Shown here: in pieces, positions 54,964-63,508 of the stretch
How positions within the stretch are numbered: position 1 is the stretch's first letter
Layout: each line of letters begins with the position of its first letter
Assembly: GCF_009769735.1 (NCBI RefSeq)
Contig: NZ_WSRO01000002.1
Location: 8,605,001-8,669,000 of the forward strand
DNA from: Streptomyces sp. BA2
Lineage (GTDB): Bacteria; Actinomycetota; Actinomycetes; Streptomycetales; Streptomycetaceae
Direction: 5' to 3'
DNA length: 64,000 nt
Position numbers and translations under genes: made by a program
Notes under the pieces: generated by a model
Seen by the model: only the letters and a program-made list of their open reading frames with translations
What the model was told of the DNA's origin: nothing
Databases searched by the model: none

Positions 54964-57669
54964 TTGACCGGCTCCCCCCGCCGCACCCTGGTGACCACGG
55001 CCCTCGCCCTGCTCGCCGCCATGGCGCCCCTGACGCCCTCGGCCGTCGCGGCGCCCCGAGCACCGGCCGCCGCCGCCGCGCCCGCCGCGCTCGACCTGTC
55101 CACGTCCCGGGCCCAGTGGATCGACAAGAACACGGTCGCCTGGGACGTCCAAGGCGACGCCGTCTCCCAGGAGTTGGTGTACGCCCGCGACGGACAACTC
55201 ACCGTCAAGGACGGCGAACTCGCGGGCGAGGGGCGGCGGATACGCCTCACCCCGGCCGATGGCGGCCTCACCGACGCCCAGCGCGAGAAATACCCCCACC
55301 TGAAGAACTACGCGGCCTTCACCGTCGACCCGCGCGACCGCGACCGGGTCCGGCACGCCCTCACCGGCCAGCTCGTCGCCACCCGCAGCGGCGCCGACGG
55401 CAGCCTGGTGAGCGCCACCGGCGTCCAGACACAGGGCGTCCTCGACGACCTCTACAGCGCCACCGCCACCAAGGCCGCCCTCGGACCGCAGTTCCGCGAC
55501 GGCCGCCCCACGCTGGCCCTGTGGGCTCCCACCGCCCAGTCCGTCAGCCTCGAACTCGACGGCAAGCGCGTGGCGATGCGGCGCGACGACGCCAGCGGTG
55601 TGTGGTCCGTCGCCGGGGCCCGTAGCTGGTCGGGCAAGCAGTACCGGTACGTCGTGAAGGTGTGGGCGCCCAGCGTCCAGAAGGTCGTCACCAACAAGGT
55701 CACCGACCCCTACTCCACGGCCCTCACGGCCGACTCGAAGCGCAGTATCGCCGTCGACCTCGACGACCCGAAGCTTGCACCCAAGGGCTGGGAGCGGCTG
55801 AAGAAGCCGAAGGCCACGCCGCTGCGTGACGCGCAGATCCAGGAGCTGCACATCCGCGACTTCTCCGTCGAGGACCGCACGGCGCGTCACCCAGGCAAGT
55901 ACCTGGCCTTCACCGACACGGCGTCCGACGGCATGAAGCATCTGCGCAAGCTGGCCGAGGCCGGCACCTCCTACGTCCACCTGCTGCCCGCCTTCGACAT
56001 CGGTACCATCCCCGAGCGCGCCGCCGACCAGGCCACGCCCGACTGCGACCTGACGGCGCCCGCCCCGGACTCCGACGAGCAGCAGGCCTGCGTCACCAAG
56101 TCCGCCGCCAAGGACGCCTACAACTGGGGTTATGACCCCCTGCACTACACGGTGCCGGAGGGCAGCTACGCGAGCGACCCTGCCGGAACCCGCCGCACGG
56201 TCGAGTTCCGGCAGATGGTCCAGGGCCTCAACGGCTCGGGCCTGCGCACGGTGATGGACGTCGTCTACAACCACACCGTCGCGAGCGGCCAGGCCGACAA
56301 GTCCGTACTCGACAAGATCGTGCCCGGCTACTACCAGCGGCTGCTGCCCGACGGCTCGGTGGCCACCTCCACCTGCTGTGCCAACACCGCGCCCGAGAAC
56401 GCCATGATGGGCAAACTCGTGGTCGACTCACTGGTCACCTGGGCCAGGGAGTACAAGGTCGACGGCTTCCGCTTCGACCTGATGGGCCACCACCCCAAGG
56501 CCAACATCCTGGCTGTCAGGAATGCCCTGGACGCCCTGACCCTCAAGAAGGACGGCGTCGACGGGAAGAAGATCGTCCTCTACGGCGAGGGCTGGAACTT
56601 CGGCGAGATCGCCGACGACGCCCGCTTCGTCCAGGCCACCCAGAAGAACATGGCGGGCACGGGCATCGCCACCTTCTCCGACCGGGGCCGCGACGCGGCG
56701 CGCGGCGGCGGCCCCTTCGACGAGGACCCCGGCGTCCAGGGCTTCGCAAGCGGCCTGTTCACCGACCCCAACGCCTCGAAGGCGAACGGCATGCCGGCCG
56801 AGCAGAAGGCCAGGCTCCTGCGCTACCAGGACCTGCTCAAGGTGGCCCTCACCGGCAACCTGTCCGCGTACACCTTCACGGACTCCTCCGGCCGCAGGGT
56901 CAAGGGCTCCGAGGTCGACTACAACGGCGCACCGGCCGGATACGCGGCGGCCCCCGGCGACGCCCTCTCCTACGCCGACGCCCACGACAACGAATCCCTT
57001 TACGACGCCCTCGCCTTCAAGCTGCCCGCGGACACGACGGCCGCCGAGCGCTCGCGCATGCAGGTGCTCGCGATGGCGACCGCGACCCTGGCGCAGGGCC
57101 CTTCTCTCTCCCAGGCGGGCAGCGACCTGCTCCGCTCGAAGTCCCTGGACCGCAACTCCTACGACAGCGGTGACTGGTTCAACGCCCTGCACTGGAACTG
57201 CCAGGACGGCAACGGCTTCGGACGCGGCCTGCCCCCGGCCGCCGACAACAAGGACAAGTGGCCGTACGGGAAGCCCCTGTTGACGTCCGCGTCCCTGACC
57301 CCGGGCTGCGCCGAGATCAACGGCACGTCGGCCGCCTACCAGGACCTGGTGAAGCTGCGCGCGACGGAGCCCGCGTTCTCCCTGGCCACGGCCGACGAGG
57401 TCCAGTCCCGGCTCTCCTTCCCGCTGTCGGGCACCTCCGCGGAGACCCCCGGCGTCATCACCATGGAGCTCGGGAATCTCGTGGTCATCTTCAACGCGAC
57501 CCCGGAGTCCCAGAAGCAGAGCGTCACGGCCCTGAAGGACATGGCATACGCGCTCCACCCCACTCAGGCGAAGGGCTCCGACCCGGTGGTCAAGTCATCG
57601 TCGTACGAAGGAGGTTCAGGCACCTTCAGCGTCCCCGCACGGAGCGTCGCGGTCTTCGAGCGCGGCTGA
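54964..57669 (+). CDS. pulA: Secreted type I pullulanase, GH13
   Basis: A 901-residue exported debranching enzyme cutting alpha-1,6 bonds. TTG start at 54964 with AAGGAGAAG upstream; signal peptide to about residue 35 ([10 protein letters not shown]). N-terminal beta domains, then GH13 with the type I hallmark YNWGYDP near residue 386, [20 protein letters not shown] (nucleophile), [10 protein letters not shown] (acid/base), [14 protein letters not shown]-terminal domain closes with [17 protein letters not shown]. Shorter than the 1,700-residue fused enzymes of some relatives. A terminator lies just upstream, so it may have its own promoter in the 57-base remainder. Confidence 0.94.
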   Translation: MTGSPRRTLVTTALALLAAMAPLTPSAVAAPRAPAAAAAPAALDLSTSRAQWIDKNTVAWDVQGDAVSQELVYARDGQLTVKDGELAGEGRRIRLTPADGGLTDAQREKYPHLKNYAAFTVDPRDRDRVRHALTGQLVATRSGADGSLVSATGVQTQGVLDDLYSATATKAALGPQFRDGRPTLALWAPTAQSVSLELDGKRVAMRRDDASGVWSVAGARSWSGKQYRYVVKVWAPSVQKVVTNKVTDPYSTALTADSKRSIAVDLDDPKLAPKGWERLKKPKATPLRDAQIQELHIRDFSVEDRTARHPGKYLAFTDTASDGMKHLRKLAEAGTSYVHLLPAFDIGTIPERAADQATPDCDLTAPAPDSDEQQACVTKSAAKDAYNWGYDPLHYTVPEGSYASDPAGTRRTVEFRQMVQGLNGSGLRTVMDVVYNHTVASGQADKSVLDKIVPGYYQRLLPDGSVATSTCCANTAPENAMMGKLVVDSLVTWAREYKVDGFRFDLMGHHPKANILAVRNALDALTLKKDGVDGKKIVLYGEGWNFGEIADDARFVQATQKNMAGTGIATFSDRGRDAARGGGPFDEDPGVQGFASGLFTDPNASKANGMPAEQKARLLRYQDLLKVALTGNLSAYTFTDSSGRRVKGSEVDYNGAPAGYAAAPGDALSYADAHDNESLYDALAFKLPADTTAAERSRMQVLAMATATLAQGPSLSQAGSDLLRSKSLDRNSYDSGDWFNALHWNCQDGNGFGRGLPPAADNKDKWPYGKPLLTSASLTPGCAEINGTSAAYQDLVKLRATEPAFSLATADEVQSRLSFPLSGTSAETPGVITMELGNLVVIFNATPESQKQSVTALKDMAYALHPTQAKGSDPVVKSSSYEGGSGTFSVPARSVAVFERG

Positions 57670-57764
57670 CAGCTCGAAGGATCCCGTAGGGGCAACTCGA
57701 AAGATAGCGTGGACCCTTCAGTTCAGTGGAAGCTGGAAGCGCTATCTGACGGGGAGATCCTGAC

Positions 57765-58154
57765 GTGGCAAGCAAGTTCACCGAGCTCGCGATCGACTGT
57801 GTCGATCCCGGCGCTCTCGCCCGGTTCTGGTGCGCTGTGCTCGACTACGAGGTGCAAGAGGCGGAGGACGGATTCATCTCCATCGGCTCCCCTCTGGTGC
57901 CCGAAGGCGGGAAGCGCGTCGGACCGGTGCCACCGACGCTGGGATTCGCGCGGGTACCCGAGGGCAAGGCCATCAAGAACCGGCTCCACATCGATGTCAA
58001 TCCAACCGACAGGGAGCAGGACCAAGAGGTCCGTCGCCTGCTCGACCTGGGTGCTCGTCACACCGACGTCGGCCAGAGCGGCGACGAGAGCTGGGTCATC
58101 CTCGCCGACCCCGAGGGCAACGAGTTCTGCGTCCTCGCGAGCCGCCGTCCCTAG
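57765..58154 (+). CDS. VOC family (glyoxalase-like) protein
   Basis: A 129-residue vicinal-oxygen-chelate protein. Opening FTELAIDCVDPGALARFWCA; NRLHIDVNPTDREQDQEVRR (His likely metal ligand) and SWVILADPEGNEFCVLA (Glu ligand) at the end. GTG start at 57765 with GGGGAG. The group includes many DUF with unknown substrates. A weak 8-bp inverted repeat (AGATAGCG/CGCTATCT, 57702-57747) precedes the gene. It overlaps the convergent hydrolase gene by four bases. Confidence 0.88.
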   Translation: MASKFTELAIDCVDPGALARFWCAVLDYEVQEAEDGFISIGSPLVPEGGKRVGPVPPTLGFARVPEGKAIKNRLHIDVNPTDREQDQEVRRLLDLGARHTDVGQSGDESWVILADPEGNEFCVLASRRP

Positions 58155-59059
58155 GACGCGGGGACGAGCCGGTAGGTGTCGCCCTCGGGGACCACGTGGC
58201 CTGCTGTGGGCGGCGGAAAGTGGCTGCCCAGCAGCAGAGTTGGTGTGCCGGAGAGGGAACTGAGGAGCTCCTGGCGGGTCCTCGCCGCGGCCGCGGGGTC
58301 GATGTCCACGCAGCTCCCCAGATCGGGGTGGGCCAGCTGGACGGGGTGGTGGATGCAGTCACCGGTGATGAGCGCGCTCTCGCCGTGACTGCTCAGTTCC
58401 ACCGCCACCTGACCCGGTGTGTGGCCCGGGGTGGGGCGCAGGCGGAGACCCGGCGCGATGTCGGCGCCGCCGGAAGGAACGTCGAGCACGTCCAGTAGGC
58501 CTGCCTCCTTGATGGGGTGCACGGAGTCACGGAACATCTGGCGCCTGGCCTCGTCCATGTCGACGCCGGCCCAGTAGTCCCATTCGGCGCGGGTCGTGAG
58601 GTAGCGGGCGTTGGGGAAGGTGGGAACCCAACTGGCCCCGTCCGCCCGGGTGTTCCAGCCGACGTGGTCGGTGTGCAGATGGGTGAGGACGACGAGATCC
58701 ACCGTCTCGGGTGTGAAGCCGGCCTCCGTCAGCCGTGCCAGGTAGTCACTGTTCAGGTTGTCCCACGCGGGGTTGGCCCGCTGCTTGCCGTTGCCGATAC
58801 CGGTGTCCACGAGTACGCGCAGCCCGTTGGCCTCGACCGCGAAGCTGTGGCTCGCAAGCCGCAGGACGCGCTGTTCGTCCACGAATTCCGGCTGCAGCCA
58901 GGGGAGGTCGGCGACGATCTCCGGGGTTGCTCCTGGCAGCAGCCAGGGGCCTGTCCGCGGGGGCAGATGTACCTCGTCGACACGGCGGACGGTGAGGTCT
59001 CCCACCGTCCAGGCCGGGGTGCTGGGAAGAGGATCGGCGTGGGGCGTGGTGGTGGACAT
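58151..59059 (-). CDS. MBL-fold metallo-hydrolase (lactonase/MPH-like)
   Basis: A 302-residue metallo-beta-lactamase-fold hydrolase. Dinuclear zinc motif HLHTDHVGWNTR (HxHxDH); the later His/Asp ligands are in RPTPGHTPGQVA and SALITGDCIHHPVQLAH, His at the end in GSHFPPP. This is the pattern of methyl-parathion-hydrolase-like enzymes and quorum-quenching lactonases; the substrate may be a lactone, ester or phosphotriester. ATG at 59059 with GAGGGAG. Divergent from the small subunit/amidase genes with two related operator sites in between, so it belongs to that regulon. Confidence 0.9.
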   Translation of the reverse strand: MSTTTPHADPLPSTPAWTVGDLTVRRVDEVHLPPRTGPWLLPGATPEIVADLPWLQPEFVDEQRVLRLASHSFAVEANGLRVLVDTGIGNGKQRANPAWDNLNSDYLARLTEAGFTPETVDLVVLTHLHTDHVGWNTRADGASWVPTFPNARYLTTRAEWDYWAGVDMDEARRQMFRDSVHPIKEAGLLDVLDVPSGGADIAPGLRLRPTPGHTPGQVAVELSSHGESALITGDCIHHPVQLAHPDLGSCVDIDPAAAARTRQELLSSLSGTPTLLLGSHFPPPTAGHVVPEGDTYRLVPAS

Positions 59060-59074
59060 GCGGTTCTCCCTCGA

Positions 59075-59102
59075 GGCTAAAAGCAATGCGTTTGCGTTAA
59101 GG
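59075..59102. promoter_or_regulatory. TetR-type operator site A
   Basis: GGCTAAAAGCAATGCGTTTG (59075-59094) continuing CGTTAAGG resembles site C upstream of tetR (GCTA, AAGCAA, GC, TTAAGG shared in the same register) and the reverse complement of site B (AAAAGC, GTTTGC, TTTA/GTTA). It lies 15 bases upstream of the hydrolase ATG. Confidence 0.65.
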
Positions 59103-59123
59103 TCAGCGTAGGGCCTATGGTCT

Positions 59124-59150
59124 CGCTAAAGCAAACCGTTAGCTTTTGAG
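59124..59150. promoter_or_regulatory. TetR-type operator site B
   Basis: CGCTAAAGCAAACCGTTAGC (59124-59143) continuing TTTTGAG. Read on the reverse strand it aligns with site A (AAAAGC, then GTTTGC six bases on). It lies 69 bases upstream of the small gene ATG at 59219, probably in its promoter. Confidence 0.6.
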
Positions 59151-59218
59151 TGCTGCTGTGGTGTGGCGGGCCGCCGTCCGCCGTCCCCCGCGCAGCGCCA
59201 CGAGTCGAGAGGCCGCAC

Positions 59219-59428
59219 ATGAACACCGCCGAACTCACCCCGCAGGAGGCCGCCCGAGGGGCGCTCCGGGCGGGCCTGCCGCTGGCGAGCGACCGTCACG
59301 AGGTGGTGGCGTCGACCGCCCGCCACATCCAGTCCGTCATCGCCACGCTGCGCGAACTGGACTTCGGTGAGACGCCGCCCGCGATCTCCTACACGGCCGG
59401 ACAGGAGGACGTCGATGCAGCCGTATGA
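59219..59428 (+). CDS. Small GatC/AtzG-like amidase partner protein
   Basis: A 69-residue acidic helical protein: MNTAELTPQEAARGALRAGL, then DRHEVVASTARHIQSVIATL and ELDFGETPPAISY. Its length, the two-helix look, the closing DFGxTPPA-like phrase and its position directly before an amidase-signature enzyme recall GatC and the AtzG subunit that holds AtzE. It overlaps the amidase gene by 14 bases, a tight coupling. It is not a member I can name with certainty. ATG at 59219 lies after GAGAGGCCGCAC. The first gene of a three-gene run ending with TetR. Confidence 0.7.
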   Translation: MNTAELTPQEAARGALRAGLPLASDRHEVVASTARHIQSVIATLRELDFGETPPAISYTAGQEDVDAAV

Positions 59429-60770
59429 GCTTTCGCTCGCCGACGCCGCCCGTGCCGTGGCCGCGGGAGAGCTCTCCCCGGTCGAACTGACCGATTCGGT
59501 GCTCGGCCGCATCGAAGCGGTGGAAACACGCCTCCAGGCCTACGTCACCGTGGCCGCGGACTCCGCCCGGAAGTCGGCGGCCCGTGCCGAGCGCGAGATC
59601 GCCCTGGGGAGGTCACGCGGTCCGCTGCACGGAATACCCATGGGCCTGAAGGACCTGATCGACGCCGAAGGCATGCCCACCACGGCGAGCTCGCACGTCA
59701 GGGCGGACCACGTCGCCGAACGCGACAGCGCCGTCGCCGCGCGTCTGTCCGAGGCCGGTGCGGTGCTGCTGGGAAAGACCCACACCCACGAGTTCGCCTA
59801 CGGGCTCACCACCCCTCAGACGCGCAACGCCTGGGACCACAGCCGTGTCGCGGGCGGGTCGAGCGGGGGCTCGGCCGTCGCCGTCGCGGCGGGAGAGGCC
59901 ACCTTCGCGCTGGGGACCGACACGGGCGGATCGATCCGCGTGCCCGCGGCGCTCAACGGCGTGGTCGGCCTCAAGCCGACGTACGACCTGATCCCCCGCC
60001 GCGGTGTGACCTCCCTGTCCTGGTCCCTGGACCATGTCGGCCCCCTCACCCGCACGGTGCGGGACGCCTCACTCGTCCTCGCCGCATTGGTGGGACGGGA
60101 CCGGCCCGACCCTGAAGCAGGTGACCTCACCGGGCTGCGAGTGGGAGTGCCGCGCAACTACTACTTCGAGCGGGTCACCCCGGAGGTCGAGGAGAGCGTG
60201 CGCCGGGCCATCGGGCAGCTCCAGGGGCTCGGGGCCGAACTCGTCGACGTAGAGATCCCGTTGGCGCACTACATCCAGGCCACCCAGTGGGGGCTGATGG
60301 TCCCGGAGGCGACTTCGTACCACGAGCGCACGCTTCGCTCGGTGCCCGATCTGTACACGGCGGACGTCCGCGTCCTGCTGGAGGCGGGCGAGTTCGTGTC
60401 CGCAGGTGACTACCTCCGGGCCCAGCGTGCGAGGGCGCTGATGCGCGAGGCCTGGGCGCAGCTGCTCGGCCACGTCGATGTGATCGCGGCTCCGGCGGTG
60501 CCGATGACGGCCGCCAAGGCCGGTCAGGACAGCGTCGAGTGGGCGGACGGCACGGTGGAGTCCGTCTCCGACAGCTACGTCCGTCTCTCCGCCCCCGCCA
60601 ACATCACCGGAGTGCCGGCGCTGACCCTGCCCGTGGGTCAGGACCACGCGGGCATGCCGATCGGCATGCAGCTGATGGGGCGCCCCCTCGACGAAGCGAC
60701 CGTGCTGCGGGTCGGGCGTGCCTACGAGGTGGCCGCTCCGGCACCGGCACCGGTGTTGGCGCCAAGCTAG
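59415..60770 (+). CDS. Amidase-signature family hydrolase (AtzE/GatA-like)
   Basis: A 451-residue serine amidase. Catalytic Lys in GIPMGLKDLIDAEGMP, the Gly/Ser-rich core RVAGGSSGGSAVAVAAGEAT and nucleophile Ser in LGTDTGGSIRVPAALNG. C-terminal TGVPALTLPVGQDHAGMPIG is typical. ATG at 59415 with AGGAGGACG, inside the end of the small gene. Substrate is an amide, urea or carboxybiuret-like compound; enzyme class is sure, substrate is not. The stop codon lies inside operator site C of the following tetR gene. Confidence 0.92.
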   Translation: MQPYELSLADAARAVAAGELSPVELTDSVLGRIEAVETRLQAYVTVAADSARKSAARAEREIALGRSRGPLHGIPMGLKDLIDAEGMPTTASSHVRADHVAERDSAVAARLSEAGAVLLGKTHTHEFAYGLTTPQTRNAWDHSRVAGGSSGGSAVAVAAGEATFALGTDTGGSIRVPAALNGVVGLKPTYDLIPRRGVTSLSWSLDHVGPLTRTVRDASLVLAALVGRDRPDPEAGDLTGLRVGVPRNYYFERVTPEVEESVRRAIGQLQGLGAELVDVEIPLAHYIQATQWGLMVPEATSYHERTLRSVPDLYTADVRVLLEAGEFVSAGDYLRAQRARALMREAWAQLLGHVDVIAAPAVPMTAAKAGQDSVEWADGTVESVSDSYVRLSAPANITGVPALTLPVGQDHAGMPIGMQLMGRPLDEATVLRVGRAYEVAAPAPAPVLAPS

Positions 60771-60792
60771 AAGCAACGAATTCGCATTAAGG
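60765..60792. promoter_or_regulatory. TetR-type operator site C
   Basis: AGCTAGAAGCAACGAATTCG (60765-60784) continuing CATTAAGG. The centre AATGCGAATTCG-like palindrome and the shared GCTA-AAGCAA-GC-TTAAGG frame match site A. It overlaps the amidase stop codon and sits 16 bases before tetR. Confidence 0.65.
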
Positions 60793-60807
60793 GATTAGAG
60801 TGGAGTC

Positions 60808-61368
60808 ATGAGTCCCAAGCCCAGGGTTCGCCCCGGAGGGCGCAGCGCCCGTGTTCAGGAGTCCGTCCACGCGGCGGTCCGTGAGCTCCAGACCGAGCTG
60901 GGGCGCGACGGGCTGACCGTTCCCCTCGTCGCGGCTCGCGCGGGGGTGACCCCGTCTACCGTCTACCGCCGGTGGGGAGACCTGCAGGAGCTCCTGTCCG
61001 ACGTCGCGGTCGAACACCTGCGCCCCGAGGAGCCGCCGGCCGACCTCGGCACCCTGCGGGCGGACCTCGGCGCGTGGGCCGAGCAGTTCCTCGACGAAAT
61101 GGCCTCCCCGCCGGGGCGCGCCTACATCAGGGACGCCCTGCTCGGAGACCCGGACGGGAGCAACGCCGGCCAGTGCTCCGCCTACGCCGCGGACCAGATC
61201 GGCATCGTCCTCGCCCGTGCGTCGGAGAGGGGCGAGGCCGTTCCGGACACGGAGCAGGTCATCGACCGGGTGGTGGCACCGATGATGTACCGCATCCTGT
61301 TCCGTCCCGGCCAACTGGACGCCGCCTACGCGCGCGCACTCGTGGATCACGCCCTCCCGGCATCCTGA
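60808..61368 (+). CDS. TetR/AcrR family regulator
   Basis: A 186-residue repressor. N-terminal HTH LTVPLVAARAGVTPSTVYRR (residues about 36-55), then WGDLQELLSDVAVEHLRPEE; the C-terminal ligand domain ends VAPMMYRILFRPGQLDAAYA. ATG at 60808 with GTGGAG. The presence of the same operator sequence in front of it and in the hydrolase/small-gene spacer indicates that it controls the whole 58.1-61.4 kb module and itself. Confidence 0.9.
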   Translation: MSPKPRVRPGGRSARVQESVHAAVRELQTELGRDGLTVPLVAARAGVTPSTVYRRWGDLQELLSDVAVEHLRPEEPPADLGTLRADLGAWAEQFLDEMASPPGRAYIRDALLGDPDGSNAGQCSAYAADQIGIVLARASERGEAVPDTEQVIDRVVAPMMYRILFRPGQLDAAYARALVDHALPAS

Positions 61369-61604
61369 GTCCGGCGTGGAATGTGGCGCTGTCATACCCG
61401 TCGGCAGCCGCAGGCGCCGGACGGCACTCGACGAACAGAACCAGCTCTGAACGGATCACCTTCACGCACTCTCGATCACCAAGAGAGGGCGCGTTGCCAG
61501 CTAACTGTCGCTATCTGCGGAGATGCGCCGCCGTGAGGTATGGACCGCTAGCGTGTGGCCCGCACTTGTTCCCCGTCGGGCCACCTCGGCCCTGGAGGTG
61601 AGAG

Positions 61605-62486
61605 ATGGCGGATGCCGGCTCGGCGTCGGGCGGTACGATCCCGGTCCAGCATCTCCGGGCGGGCGACCACGCCTTCGTCAGTTACGCCGACGACGACGCG
61701 GGCCGCGACGTGGTGTCCGCCTTTGCGTGGGCGGGGCTCGTGAAACGCGAGAAGGTGATGGTCTTCGCCGCTCCGCACATGGACGACGCACAGGTGTGGG
61801 ACCGGCTGGACGCGCCGGGAGCCCTGCTGGGAACCGCCCGGGAGAACGGGCAGTTGGTGCTCAGCAGCATGCGCGCCCTCATCCACCCCCAGGACGCGTT
61901 CACTCCCCACCGGCAGTGGGAGCGCATCACGGAGGAGACCGACCGTGCCCTGGCCGAGGGGTACAGCGGGCTGCGTACCTACATCGACATGCACTGGGTG
62001 GGGGACCTGGGCGCCGATGTCGAGGTGATGATGCACCGCGAATCCCACGCCCAGCATCTGTTCACCGACCGCCCCTACACCGAGATCTGTGCCTACGACA
62101 GCCGTTGGTTCCATCCTGACGTCGTGACGGCCATGCACAAGGCGCACCCCTGCCGGCTGCTGCCCCGCCTGGGCGCTCTGCACGCGGAACAGGCCGAAGG
62201 GCGGGTGCAGTTGGCCGGCGAGGCGGACATCGCCACCCGGGAGCAGTTCATCGGCGCCGTGCGCGAGGGGCTCAGGCGCAGCGAAGGCTCCCGGCAGCCG
62301 CTGATCGTGGACCTGTCCGGTCTCGTGTTCCTCGGCGTCGCCTGTGCCGTGGACCTGCTCCGGCTGGTTCTGGAACATCCGCACGGCCCGGTCCATGTCC
62401 ACTGTCCACCGACACCGGCCCGCATACTGCGCCGAGCAGGCGCCGACCAGGTGCCCCACATGGTGATCAGCGAGGTGGCTCGCTGA
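61605..62486 (+). CDS. MEDS-STAS domain protein (anti-sigma antagonist type)
   Basis: A 293-residue protein. Residues 12-180 form a MEDS domain (DHAFVSYADDDAGRDVVSAF, VMVFAAPHMDDAQVW, HESHAQHLFTD-like region), a sensor related to DcmR. Residues 190-290 are STAS (VQLAGEADIATREQFIGAVR and PLIVDLSGLVFLGVACAVDL). The usual phospho-Ser segment (D-S-S-G) is replaced by G-V-A-C, as in many MEDS-STAS proteins, so phosphorylation control is doubtful. ATG at 61605 with GGAGGTGAGAG. Its stop overlaps the next ATP-binding gene. Confidence 0.88.
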   Translation: MADAGSASGGTIPVQHLRAGDHAFVSYADDDAGRDVVSAFAWAGLVKREKVMVFAAPHMDDAQVWDRLDAPGALLGTARENGQLVLSSMRALIHPQDAFTPHRQWERITEETDRALAEGYSGLRTYIDMHWVGDLGADVEVMMHRESHAQHLFTDRPYTEICAYDSRWFHPDVVTAMHKAHPCRLLPRLGALHAEQAEGRVQLAGEADIATREQFIGAVREGLRRSEGSRQPLIVDLSGLVFLGVACAVDLLRLVLEHPHGPVHVHCPPTPARILRRAGADQVPHMVISEVAR

Positions 62487-62914
62487 TGACGACCACCCCA
62501 GGCCCTCACGAGGTTCCTCCCGTCACCCTGCTGGAGTCGCGCTTCACCCAGGACGATCTGCCCCGGCTGCGGATGCTCGTCGAGCAGTACGCCGACGACC
62601 AAGGCCTGACCGAACCACGGCGCGGCGACTTCATCGTGGCCCTGGACGCCGTGGCGGCCAACGCGGTCGAGCACGCGGGCGGTGGCGGCACGCTGGTCCT
62701 GCAGCGCAGCAACGGCCAACTGGCCTGCCACATCCACGACGTGGGCCCCGGCTTCAGCGCCGACGTCATCCCCGAGCTGGCTCCCGGCCTCGACGGCCAC
62801 GCGGGCGGCCGAGGCCTGTGGCTCGCAGGCCTGCTCACCGACGAGCTCACCATCTCCGCGGGCCCCGGCGGCAGCATGGTGACTCTGACCGTGCGACTCC
62901 CCAAGCCCCAGTAA
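62486..62914 (+). CDS. ATP-binding anti-sigma-type kinase
   Basis: A 142-residue HATPase_c protein of the RsbW/SpoIIAB type. N-box ALDAVAANAVEHAGGGGTL; DVGPGFSAD is the G1-like box and HAGGRGLWLAGLLTDEL is the G2 box. ATG overlaps the MEDS-STAS stop in TGATG, implying coupled synthesis of a regulator pair. The C-terminus ends after the last strand. The sigma target is unknown. Confidence 0.88.
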   Translation: MTTTPGPHEVPPVTLLESRFTQDDLPRLRMLVEQYADDQGLTEPRRGDFIVALDAVAANAVEHAGGGGTLVLQRSNGQLACHIHDVGPGFSADVIPELAPGLDGHAGGRGLWLAGLLTDELTISAGPGGSMVTLTVRLPKPQ

Positions 62915-62932
62915 GGCCACCGGACCGGCACG

Positions 62933-63508
62933 ATGAGTTTCGGGGGCGTACCGGGTCTATGCCTGAGAGGGGATAACTCGAGCTGCGGAACACCCGGGAG
63001 ATGCTGGTACTCCAACGGCGACTCCGCACTCGGCGACGTCGGCAAGGTCTCGAAGGTCTCGGCCGAGTACGTGCGGCCGGTGTGGGCGAGCATCGGGCCG
63101 ATGGTGATAGGGCGTCACCTGTTCGACATCACCAACGGCTGGGAGGGCGCGCCGCCGGCGGGCGAGCACGTGGTCGTGGTGTCGCACCGGCCCAAGCCGG
63201 AGGGGTGGCACCCCGAGGCGTCGTACCACTTCGTCGACGATGTGGCACAGGCGATCGCGAAGGCCAAGGAACTCGCGGGGGAGCGCACTGTCGCTGTGGC
63301 GGCAGGTGACGTCGGCGGGCAGGCGTTCGCCCTCGGCCTGGTGGACGAGGTGGCGATGGACGTCGTGCCCGTGGTCTTCGGCTCGGGCAAGCGGTACTTC
63401 GGATCGGTCGACGCCCAGCACCTGCTCGAGGACCCGCACACGGTGATCCAGGGCGACCGGGTGCTGCACCTGCTCTACCGCGTACGCCGCCGCAGCTTGA
63501 CGGTGTAG
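62933..63508 (+). pseudogene. RibD/dihydrofolate-reductase-like protein, N-terminus missing
   Basis: From about codon 25 (WYSNGDSALGDVGKVSKVSA) the frame matches DHFR-like/RibD C-terminal domain proteins: GPMVIGRHLFDITNGWEG, VVVVSHRPKPEGW, VAVAAGDVGGQAFALGLVDE, DVVPVVFGSGKRYFG. The normal first 50-60 residues, with the start strand and SLDG motif, are absent and the upstream sequence has no match in any frame. The first 24 residues here are unrelated. So it is 5'-truncated, probably non-functional. It overlaps the next convergent gene by 34 bases. Confidence 0.65.

Noticed and set aside
57702..57747. AGATAGCG/CGCTATCT inverted repeat as an operator
   Set aside because: Only 8-bp arms with 30 bases between them; too weak to call on its own.
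62947..62972. GNNT-N14-GGGTCT match to a SigB promoter before the RibD-like remnant
   Set aside because: The -10 element deviates at two positions and the gene behind it is truncated.
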